This document shows positions 1 to 5,290 of a stretch of 5,312 nucleotides of DNA, one piece after another. Every line of letters begins with the position of its first letter. The first letter of the stretch is position 1. This DNA comes from Lachnospiraceae bacterium (GTDB taxonomy: Bacteria; Bacillota; Clostridia; Lachnospirales; Lachnospiraceae), in the NCBI GenBank assembly GCA_021205045.1, contig JAJPYH010000006.1:1-5312 (forward strand), written 5' to 3'. The notes under the pieces were generated by a model. That model was given only the letters and a program-made list of their open reading frames with translations. It was not told the origin of the DNA and did not search any database. The translations under genes and the position numbers were made by a program.

Positions 1-79
1 GCAGGCTGGTTTACTGCTGATCTGATCGAACGACCCTTTTGCTGACTAACACCAAATATTTATATGGAGGAATAAAAAA
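1..79 (+). other. Leader upstream of ptsH, no identifiable gene
   Basis: All three forward frames meet a stop early (18-20, 23-25 and 43-45), so at most the last few codons of an upstream gene could lie here, and those are too short to name. The stretch ends in the ptsH ribosome binding site GGAGG (66-70), 9 bases before the ATG. I see no convincing promoter: TTGCTG at 39-44 would need a -10 box inside the ribosome binding site. Transcription therefore probably starts to the left of the window. Confidence 0.5.
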
Positions 80-343
80 ATGAAATCTTTTGAGTACACC
101 ATCAAGGACGAGATTGGTATCCACGCAAGACCGGCAGGTCTGTTGAATAAGGAGGCGAAGAAGTACAGTTCTGCAGTGACCATTACCCGTGCTGACAATG
201 GCAAGACCGCGGATGTGAAGAAACTGATGATGCTTCTGGCGCTTGGCGTAAAGTGCAATGATACCATCACCGTTTCTGCCGAGGGTGAGGACGAAGAGGC
301 GGCTGCCGCTGGTCTGGAAGAGTTCTTCAAGGCAAATCTGTAA
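80..343 (+). CDS. ptsH: HPr, phosphocarrier protein of the PTS
   Basis: HPr is the small cytoplasmic phosphocarrier that takes phosphate from Enzyme I and passes it to sugar-specific EIIA domains. The 87 residues fit the family length of about 85-90. The active-site motif GIHARPAG places the phosphorylated histidine at His15, with Arg17 and Pro18 following as usual. The centre aligns with the regulatory loop of Bacillus HPr (LKSIMGVMSLG), but here it reads VKKLMMLLALG. The position of Ser46, the target of HPr kinase/phosphorylase, is therefore Lys48 (two residues are inserted before it). The carrier function should be intact, while classical HPr(Ser-P) control with CcpA appears impossible for this copy. 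The start follows GGAGG at 66-70. The stop lies 20 bases before ptsI, so the two form an operon. A dedicated regulatory HPr paralogue is a less likely reading because His15 and Enzyme I are both present. Confidence 0.96.
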   Translation: MKSFEYTIKDEIGIHARPAGLLNKEAKKYSSAVTITRADNGKTADVKKLMMLLALGVKCNDTITVSAEGEDEEAAAAGLEEFFKANL

Positions 344-345
344 AT

Positions 346-355
346 GGAAAGAAGG
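346..355 (+). promoter_or_regulatory. Ribosome binding site of ptsI
   Basis: The purine-rich stretch GGAAAGAAGG ends 8 bases before the ATG at 364. The ATG at 344, just after the ptsH stop, is out of frame with ptsI, which supports 364 as the start. Confidence 0.7.
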
Positions 356-363
356 TATTTTCC

Positions 364-1983
364 ATGGAAAAAGTAACTGGTCAGAAAATTTTAAACGGCA
401 TTGCCATCGGCAAAATCCTTTATTATGTAAAGGCACAGGGCAATGCGGAGAAGAGGACCATCAGCGATACGGAAGCTGAGGTCGCTCGTTTTGAGGCTGC
501 CAAGGAGACCGCTCAGGAGCAGCTTCAGGTGATTTATGAGAAAGCTCTGGCAGAGCAGGGAGAGGAAACGGCTCAGTTGTTTGAGGTTCACTCCATGCTG
601 CTGGACGATGATGATTATAAGGATGCGATTCTTTCCAAGATCAATGATGATAAGATGAATGCGGAGTATGCGGTTGCGGCCACCGGTGAGGAATTTGCCG
701 AGATGTTTGCCAGCATGGAGGATGAGTATTTCCAGGCAAGAAGCGCGGATATCAAAGATATTTCCACCCGGGTGGTGAATGTACTCTCCGGAGTGCAGGA
801 TATGAGCGATCTGGCGGAGCCCTGCATTCTGGTGGCAGTGGATCTGGCTCCCAGTGAGACTGTGCAGATGGATACCTCCAAGCTGCTGGCCTTTGTCACA
901 AAGGAAGGCTCCACCAGCTCTCACACCGCGATCCTGGCCCGCAATATGGGCATTCCGGCATTGATTAAGACTCCTATTGATGAGAGCTGGAACGGAAAGC
1001 TGGGTATTGTGGACGGTGCCACCCAGACGCTGATTATTGATCCCGATGAGGCGACTCTTGCGGAGTATCAGGAAAAGCAGGCAAAGGAGCAGGCCGAGAA
1101 GGCGTTGCTGCAGGAACTGAAGGGCAAGGAGACGGTCACCAAGGCCGGCAGACATGTGAAGCTGTTCGCCAATATCGGCAGTGTGGCCGATATGGAAGTG
1201 GCCAAGAAGAACGACGCTGAAGGCATTGGCTTATTCAGAAGCGAGTTCCTCTACCTTAATTCCAGTGATTTCCCCACAGAGGAAGAGCAGTTTAGGGCAT
1301 ATAAGGCTGTTGCCGAGGGCATGGAAGGCAAGCAGGTGGTGATCCGGACCCTGGATCTGGGCGCGGACAAGCAGGTGGATTATTTCAACCTGGGCAATGA
1401 GGCAAACCCGGCCCTGGGTTACAGAGCCATTCGTATCTGCTTAGAGCAGCCGGAAATCTTCAAGACGCAGCTTCGCGCGCTGTTAAGAGCCAGCGCCTAC
1501 GGCAATATCGCTATTATGTATCCCATGATCACCTCCGTGGAGGAAGTGCGGGATATCAAGGAAATTGTGGCTGAGGTCATGGCTGAGCTGGATGCTGAGG
1601 GCATCGCTTACAATAAAGATATCAAGCAGGGCATCATGATTGAGACCCCTGCCTCTGTGCTGATCAGCGATCTGCTGGCAAAGGAAGTGGATTTCTTCAG
1701 TATGGGTACCAACGATCTGACCCAGTATACTCTGGCAGTGGATCGTCAGAATAATAAGCTGGATCGCTTCTATAAACCTCATCATGAGGCCATTAAGAGG
1801 GCTATCAAAATGGTCTGTGACAACGCTCACGCGGCTGGAATCTGGGCTGGAATCTGCGGCGAGCTGGGCGCGGACCCGGAGATGAATGAATTCTTCCTCT
1901 CCTGCGGCGTGGACGAGCTGTCCGTAGCCAGCGGTATGATTTTGCCGCTGCGCAAGAAGATCAGGGAGTCTGAGATCGGGTGA
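364..1983 (+). CDS. ptsI: PTS Enzyme I (phosphoenolpyruvate-protein phosphotransferase)
   Basis: Enzyme I autophosphorylates from phosphoenolpyruvate and transfers the phosphate to HPr, the first step of PTS sugar uptake, in the cytoplasm. At 539 residues it is shorter than E. coli EI (575) but shows all domains. The N-terminal segment has NGIAIGK near residues 11-17 and a helical HPr-binding region. The phosphohistidine domain carries STSSHTAILAR with active-site His187. The PEP-binding barrel has RTLDLGADK (Arg328 to Lys336), NPALGYRAIRI, GIMIETPAS (Glu427), the PEP-utiliser signature DFFSMGTNDLTQY (443-455) and catalytic Cys498 in GICGEL. The usual GGxTSHT is replaced by GSTSSHT, and LGGDK by LGADK. 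I believe both variants occur in clostridial EI. The nitrogen-PTS paralogue PtsP is unlikely because no GAF domain precedes the EI part. It lies 20 bases after ptsH and is presumably translated from the same mRNA. No EII or hprK gene lies in view. Confidence 0.97.
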   Translation: MEKVTGQKILNGIAIGKILYYVKAQGNAEKRTISDTEAEVARFEAAKETAQEQLQVIYEKALAEQGEETAQLFEVHSMLLDDDDYKDAILSKINDDKMNAEYAVAATGEEFAEMFASMEDEYFQARSADIKDISTRVVNVLSGVQDMSDLAEPCILVAVDLAPSETVQMDTSKLLAFVTKEGSTSSHTAILARNMGIPALIKTPIDESWNGKLGIVDGATQTLIIDPDEATLAEYQEKQAKEQAEKALLQELKGKETVTKAGRHVKLFANIGSVADMEVAKKNDAEGIGLFRSEFLYLNSSDFPTEEEQFRAYKAVAEGMEGKQVVIRTLDLGADKQVDYFNLGNEANPALGYRAIRICLEQPEIFKTQLRALLRASAYGNIAIMYPMITSVEEVRDIKEIVAEVMAELDAEGIAYNKDIKQGIMIETPASVLISDLLAKEVDFFSMGTNDLTQYTLAVDRQNNKLDRFYKPHHEAIKRAIKMVCDNAHAAGIWAGICGELGADPEMNEFFLSCGVDELSVASGMILPLRKKIRESEIG

Positions 1984-2015
1984 GAAGCATCATCAATTGA
2001 ATGACAGATATAGGA

Positions 2016-2044
2016 ATGGGCTTTGGCGTATAGTCAAAGCCCAT
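2016..2044. terminator. Hairpin between convergent genes, possible bidirectional terminator
   Basis: ATGGGCTTTG (2016-2025) and CAAAGCCCAT (2035-2044) form a perfect 10-bp stem with a 9-base loop. It starts 32 bases after the ptsI stop and ends 44 bases beyond the SDR stop on the other strand. Neither side is followed by a clear U-tract, so it is not a textbook intrinsic terminator. A role in 3'-end formation or mRNA protection for both convergent transcripts is inferred from its position. Confidence 0.55.
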
Positions 2045-2088
2045 GAATGATTCAGAAGGCAGAAATGAACGCGGAGCGTATATCGGCG

Positions 2089-2811
2089 CTAAACCGTCCA
2101 GCCTCCATCCAGCGTAATGATCTGTCCGGTCAGATATTCCGGCGCGGATACAAACTGCAGACACAAAGCAGCTACTTCCTCGGGTCTGCCAATTCGGTCG
2201 GCGGGAATCTCTGCAACCAGTGATTGAATTTCACTCTCTGATAGATGCGCATTCATGGAGGTATCGATCAGGCCGCAGGCGATGGCGTTAATCTGTACAT
2301 TGCCTGCGGCTGTTTCTTTGGCCAGGGCTTTTGTCAGGGCGTTCACTGCTCCCTTGGAAGCGGAGTAAGCTGCCTCCATGCTGGCGCCGTGTTCTCCCCA
2401 GACAGAAGAAATATTGATAATTCGTCCGCTGCCGCGGCTGAGCATCCCGGGCAGCAGATATTTACAGCTCAAAAAGACGCTGGTAAGGTTGGTATCTATC
2501 ACCCGATGCCAGTCTGCAAGCTCCATATCCTGCAAAAGTCCGACATAGGAAATTCCCGCGTTATTGACCAGCACATCCATGACGGGCAATTCTTTTAAAA
2601 AAGCTTCATACATTGCAGCATCTGACACATCCACCGCAAAGCATGCGGCATCTGTGCCGAATTCCTGACGCCAGCTTTCCGCGGCGCTTTCCAGGGCCTT
2701 TAAATTTTCCCTGCATATCAGATACAGTTCCCAGCCTTCTCTGGCAAAGGCTTTGGCTATGGCCCGCCCGATACCGCGGGAGGCGCCGGTGATACAGATC
2801 TTTCTGGACAT
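2089..2811 (-). CDS. Short-chain dehydrogenase/reductase, FabG-like, possibly YmfI-type EF-P 5-aminopentanone reductase
   Basis: A 240-residue classical SDR with a Rossmann fold. It has the cofactor motif TGASRGIG (8-15), NNAG (83-86) and the complete catalytic tetrad Asn108, Ser136, Tyr149 (YSASK) and Lys153. Arg12 in the glycine-rich loop and Arg34 after the second strand suggest NADPH. It ends in the usual TGQIITLDGGW. The family reduces ketones to alcohols. FabG, the 3-oxoacyl-ACP reductase of fatty acid synthesis, is the nearest well-known member. However, SSVWGEHGAS before the catalytic tyrosine resembles, from memory, the YmfI branch, which reduces the 5-aminopentanone group on elongation factor P. 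No fab or efp genes are adjacent, so the substrate is unproven. The gene stands alone, convergent with ptsI, with GGAG 9 bases before the ATG and its own promoter. SDR membership is certain; the YmfI assignment is moderate. Confidence 0.93.
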   Translation of the reverse strand: MSRKICITGASRGIGRAIAKAFAREGWELYLICRENLKALESAAESWRQEFGTDAACFAVDVSDAAMYEAFLKELPVMDVLVNNAGISYVGLLQDMELADWHRVIDTNLTSVFLSCKYLLPGMLSRGSGRIINISSVWGEHGASMEAAYSASKGAVNALTKALAKETAAGNVQINAIACGLIDTSMNAHLSESEIQSLVAEIPADRIGRPEEVAALCLQFVSAPEYLTGQIITLDGGWTV

Positions 2812-2858
2812 AATGGTTTTCTCCGGAGAATGGATTGTGTGAGAGTAACATTGTTTTT

Positions 2859-2887
2859 ATTATAACAGTGTTCCGGCGTTTCGGCAA
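2859..2887 (-). promoter_or_regulatory. Sigma-A type promoter of the SDR gene
   Basis: On the minus strand, TTGCCG (2882-2887) lies 17 bases upstream of a perfect TATAAT (2859-2864). The -10 box is preceded by TGT, an extended -10 element. The start of transcription would fall near 2852, giving a leader of about 40 bases with GGAG at 2821-2824. This is the best promoter match in the window. Confidence 0.75.
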
Positions 2888-2968
2888 CCAGGGAATATCC
2901 CGGAGGCGCTGAGAAAAATGAACGACAAAAGGCGATGACGTATACTATCATAAAAAAGCGAAAAGGAT

Positions 2969-2997
2969 TTGCTTGTAACGCGGGTTTGGTGTAAAGT
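2969..2997 (+). promoter_or_regulatory. Candidate promoter for the LRR gene and trxB
   Basis: TTGCTT (2969-2974) and TAAAGT (2992-2997) are separated by 17 bases, with the expected start near 3004 and a leader of about 38 bases. The match is only partial (3/6 and 4/6). A second -10-like box, TATACT, at 2941-2946 has no good -35 partner. The real promoter could be either one. Confidence 0.35.
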
Positions 2998-3041
2998 GAA
3001 TTTGTAGCTGTGACAGAAAAAAAGAACAGGACTGGGAAATC

Positions 3042-3929
3042 ATGGAGCAGGAAAAACGAGAATTACATCTCCGGAACATCATTTTATATTATTGTGTCCA
3101 AAATGATAGTGTGGCAGTCACAGGATGGGATGGCGGGGGCAGTATCCTGAGCGTTCCTGAGAGGATAGAGGGATTGCCGGTGATCTCTGTCAGAAGAAAG
3201 GCATTTTTGAGAGCCAATATTCTGGAACGAGTGACTTTGCCTGCAACGGTGACCCGTATTGAGGATTATGCCTTTGCCCAATGCGGACGTTTAAAAGAAA
3301 TGAAGGCGCCCGGAAATGTTTCACTGGGAGCGGGAGCTTTTAAGGGATACAAATCCATGGAGCGGCTGGCGTTGGGGGACATTCTGCCGGACGCGCAGGT
3401 TCTTCTGGCAGCTCTGTGCTGCCATATGAAGGCGGATTATCTGCTGAATGATATGGAAAGAGGAAGCGAAAAATGGTTTGCGCGCTGGAATCAGAGACTG
3501 GGTTCCTTTCTCGTGGAAAATGACGAGGAGAGCTACCATGATCTGGCGTTCTGCGGCGAGGAGGACATTGGAATCCGGATGCAGGATCAGATTATGGATG
3601 AAAGAAAACAAAAAGCATATCTCTGTTTTCTGAGGCTGATGCATCCGGCTTATCTTGACGGGGTCGGGAGAAAAGCCTGTACAGATTATCTTTTAAATCA
3701 TACGAAAGGATGCGCGTCTGAGGAGGCCTGGCAGGTGCTGAGGGAGCAGTTTGCCGACCAGATGGCCTGTTATCGGCTTTTTGCCGAAATCGGCGGGATT
3801 CATGAAGCATATCTGGACGATATGATAGCGGATCTTGATGATGCTCATGCAGAGGCAAAGGCTTTTCTCATCAGATACAGAGAAGAAAATGCTCAGGATC
3901 ATGATATTTTCTCCAGGTTTGAACTTTAG
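3042..3929 (+). CDS. Leucine-rich repeat (LRR_5/BspA-like) protein with unknown C-terminal domain
   Basis: A 295-residue protein of unknown function. Residues about 25-112 look like three BspA-type LRR units, each with the hydrophobic-x-x-x-AF hallmark: VISVRRKAF (48-56), VTRIEDYAF (70-78) and VSLGAGAF (93-100). The pattern LERVTLPATVTRIEDYAF is typical of LRR_5. Residues about 115-295 are not recognised. They look mostly helical and charged, rich in aromatic residues and cysteine, and end with an acidic helix. There is no signal peptide, membrane segment or cell-wall anchor, so unlike many BspA proteins it is probably cytoplasmic, perhaps a protein-binding scaffold (inference). The ATG at 3042 has only a weak ribosome binding site (CTGGGA). 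An in-frame stop at 2997-2999 excludes an upstream extension from a standard start. trxB follows after 58 bases, suggesting co-transcription. Confidence 0.85.
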   Translation: MEQEKRELHLRNIILYYCVQNDSVAVTGWDGGGSILSVPERIEGLPVISVRRKAFLRANILERVTLPATVTRIEDYAFAQCGRLKEMKAPGNVSLGAGAFKGYKSMERLALGDILPDAQVLLAALCCHMKADYLLNDMERGSEKWFARWNQRLGSFLVENDEESYHDLAFCGEEDIGIRMQDQIMDERKQKAYLCFLRLMHPAYLDGVGRKACTDYLLNHTKGCASEEAWQVLREQFADQMACYRLFAEIGGIHEAYLDDMIADLDDAHAEAKAFLIRYREENAQDHDIFSRFEL

Positions 3930-3971
3930 GGCACGGGATCCCTGAAAGATATTCCGGAATTGAATTGTGAC

Positions 3972-3977
3972 AGGAGG
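3972..3977 (+). promoter_or_regulatory. Ribosome binding site that fixes the trxB start
   Basis: A perfect AGGAGG lies 10 bases before the ATG at 3988. A GTG at 3967 is in frame and would add 7 residues, but the ribosome binding site would then sit inside the coding region. The ATG also puts the FAD motif at the expected position, so 3988 is preferred. Confidence 0.85.
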
Positions 3978-3987
3978 ACAATACAAA

Positions 3988-4896
3988 ATGAAAGATTTAA
4001 TTATTATCGGAGCGGGACCGGCGGGCTTTTCCGCGGCAGTCTATGGCCTGCGGGCAGGTATGGATCTGGAAATACTGGAAGCCAATGCCATGGGAGGCGG
4101 ACAGGTACTCAATACCTATGAGGTTGACAATTACCTTGGAATGCCCCATTCCAATGGTTTCGATATGGGAATGGCCTTTCAGAATCATGTGGCGGATATG
4201 GGAAAGGAACCGATTTCCTGTGATGTAACTGAAATCAGAAGGACAGAGAGCGGCTTTTGGATTTCCGCCGATCAGGGATCGATGGAGAGCAGGACCCTGA
4301 TCTTAGCCTGCGGCGCCGCCAATCGAAAGCTGGCTGTGCCGGGCGAGGAAGCACTCAGAGGAAAGGGCGTCTCCTACTGTGCTACCTGCGACGGAGCGTT
4401 TTACCGGGGGCAGACAGTGGCCGTGGTGGGCGGCAGCTATACGGCGGTGGAGGACGCTATTTATCTGGCTGGTCTTTGTAAGAAGGTGTATTTGATTCAC
4501 AGACGCGACAGTCTTCGTGCCGGCGCTATACTGGAGAGCCGCCTGAGGGCGCTTGACAATGTGGAGATTCTCTGGAACACTCTGCCGGCGGAGATTCTGG
4601 GAAAGGATGAGGTAGAGCAATTCCACGTCAGAAATAAATGGAGCAATGAGGAGTACGTTCTGGATGTCCGGGGCGTGTTTGTGGCGGTGGGTACAGTGCC
4701 CAATACACAGCTGGTACGGGGACTGGCCAGACTGGATGAGCAGGGCTATGTGATTGCCGGGGAGGATTGCGCCACATCGGTGCCGGGCCTGTTCGCGGCC
4801 GGAGACCTTCGGACGAAGAAACTGCGCCAGATCATTACCGCGGTAGCTGATGGAGCCAATGCCGCTACTGCGGCATGGGAATACCTGCAGAGCTGA
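3988..4896 (+). CDS. trxB: Thioredoxin-reductase-like FAD/NAD(P)-dependent oxidoreductase
   Basis: Low-molecular-weight thioredoxin reductases pass electrons from NADPH via FAD and a redox disulfide to thioredoxin in the cytosol. The 302 residues have the right order: FAD motif GAGPAG (8-13), GGQ and the NYLG region (37-51), then a central pyridine-nucleotide domain with the CATC active site (Cys131/Cys134, followed by Asp135). HRRDSLR (171-177) supplies the arginines that hold the NADPH 2'-phosphate. The C-terminal FAD motif is FAAGDLRTKKLRQI (269-282). The NADPH-domain motif, usually GGGxSA, reads GGSYTA (148-153), with its third glycine replaced by serine. A partner other than thioredoxin, or an altered electron donor, is therefore possible. 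The gene follows the LRR protein by 58 bases with no clear terminator between, so they probably share a transcript. No thioredoxin gene is in view. Flavoprotein family is near certain; true TrxB function is likely. Confidence 0.92.
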   Translation: MKDLIIIGAGPAGFSAAVYGLRAGMDLEILEANAMGGGQVLNTYEVDNYLGMPHSNGFDMGMAFQNHVADMGKEPISCDVTEIRRTESGFWISADQGSMESRTLILACGAANRKLAVPGEEALRGKGVSYCATCDGAFYRGQTVAVVGGSYTAVEDAIYLAGLCKKVYLIHRRDSLRAGAILESRLRALDNVEILWNTLPAEILGKDEVEQFHVRNKWSNEEYVLDVRGVFVAVGTVPNTQLVRGLARLDEQGYVIAGEDCATSVPGLFAAGDLRTKKLRQIITAVADGANAATAAWEYLQS

Positions 4897-4915
4897 TGAC
4901 ACGGATAAAATAAAG

Positions 4916-4939
4916 GGACTGCCGCTGCGGGCGGGGTCC
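4916..4939 (+). terminator. Weak GC-rich hairpin after trxB, possible terminator
   Basis: GGAC (4916-4919) can pair with GTCC (4936-4939), and GCC (4921-4923) with GGC (4930-4932), leaving an interrupted stem with a six-base loop. It starts 20 bases after the trxB stop and is followed by GGAGATTTTGAAATT, which has only a short T-run. The position suits a terminator but the stem is imperfect. Confidence 0.3.
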
Positions 4940-5121
4940 GGAGATTTTGAAATTGTACAGAATTATCAGACAATTTAGAAAATAGTTTTTCTGTCGAAAA
5001 TGTAAGAAAGTTCTTGACAAATGAAAAATTAGCAAAAATTACAAATTATTTTGCAGGAAAAATGTCAAAAGATGAATTTTGGAAAAGGAACCATCGACGG
5101 GAAATAAGGAAAAGCGAAGAG
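4940..5121. other. AT-rich gene-free flank of the putative origin
   Basis: No convincing coding region is seen. The stretch is A-rich and holds two short inverted repeats: AAATTGT/ACAATTT (4950-4956 and 4970-4976), and AGAAAA/TTTTCT (4977-4982 and 4987-4992). A perfect -35 hexamer TTGACA lies at 5014-5019, but 17 bases on there is only AATTAC, so no promoter is called. TTGTACAGA (4953-4961) matches the DnaA box consensus at 7 of 9 positions and is doubtful. Composition changes sharply from the neighbouring genes, fitting the flank of a replication origin. Confidence 0.5.
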
Positions 5122-5130
5122 TTGTCCACA
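5122..5130 (+). promoter_or_regulatory. DnaA box, one mismatch (TTGTCCACA)
   Basis: TTGTCCACA differs from the consensus TTATCCACA only at the third base. It lies 34 bases left of the main box cluster, in the same orientation. Confidence 0.6.
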
Positions 5131-5163
5131 AGAAAAAGTTCCTGATTTTTCAGATTTTTCAAG

Positions 5164-5193
5164 TTATACACAGAGTTATCCACTTTATCCACA
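5164..5193 (+). promoter_or_regulatory. Cluster of three DnaA boxes
   Basis: TTATACACA (5164-5172) matches the consensus TTATNCACA fully. TTATCCACT (5176-5184) has one mismatch at the last base. TTATCCACA (5185-5193) is perfect and abuts the second box directly. All are on the plus strand, 12 and 9 bases apart start to start. The tight, same-direction array would suit side-by-side DnaA binding and loading of a DnaA filament onto the region to the right. Confidence 0.85.
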
Positions 5194-5198
5194 TTTCA

Positions 5199-5290
5199 CG
5201 GCGCGGGATTTGTCTGTTCTTGCATTTTTTTGCCAGAGAACAATCGTTTTGTCAAAAATGAACATAAAATAAAAAAACATGTAAAATCTG
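5199..5290 (+). other. GC patch, trio-like triplets and AT-rich unwinding element
   Basis: CACGGCGCGGG lies just after the last DnaA box. CTG-TTC-TTG (5214-5222) then fits the pattern pyrimidine-T-N expected on this strand for DnaA-trios, though it is degenerate and only three units long. A T-run (5225-5231) and A/T-rich sequence (5241-5290) follow, with many A-tracts such as 5270-5277. Assignment as the DNA unwinding element rests on order and composition only. Confidence 0.45.

Noticed and set aside
39..67. Possible ptsH promoter TTGCTG with an AT-rich -10 region
   Set aside because: With normal spacing the -10 box would overlap the ribosome binding site, leaving no usable leader.
391..1155. 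Long open frame on the minus strand inside ptsI
   Set aside because: It lies wholly opposite a clearly conserved Enzyme I, and its translation has no recognisable domain and no supporting ribosome binding site.
2819..2830. 12-bp palindrome TTCTCCGGAGAA over the SDR ribosome binding site, with related TCCGGA palindromes elsewhere (3951-3960, and inside ptsI near 787)
   Set aside because: The shared core TCCGGA also occurs inside coding regions and the copies differ in flanks, so a common operator is not supported. Overlap with the GGAG site explains part of the palindrome.
3935..3960. GGGATCCC and ATTCCGGAAT palindromes between the LRR gene and trxB as a terminator
   Set aside because: They are separate short palindromes without loops or a following T-run, so they do not form an intrinsic terminator.
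4303..4902. 199-codon open frame on the minus strand opposite trxB
   Set aside because: The plus strand encodes a complete flavoprotein with all its motifs. The antisense product looks compositionally random.
5014..5042. Promoter starting from a perfect TTGACA
   Set aside because: At 16 to 19 bases spacing no acceptable -10 box is found; the best, AATTAC, matches only 3 of 6 bases.
5079..5261. 60-codon forward open frame over the DnaA boxes
   Set aside because: It has no proper ribosome binding site, its product resembles translated A/T-rich DNA, and it overlaps the DnaA box array.
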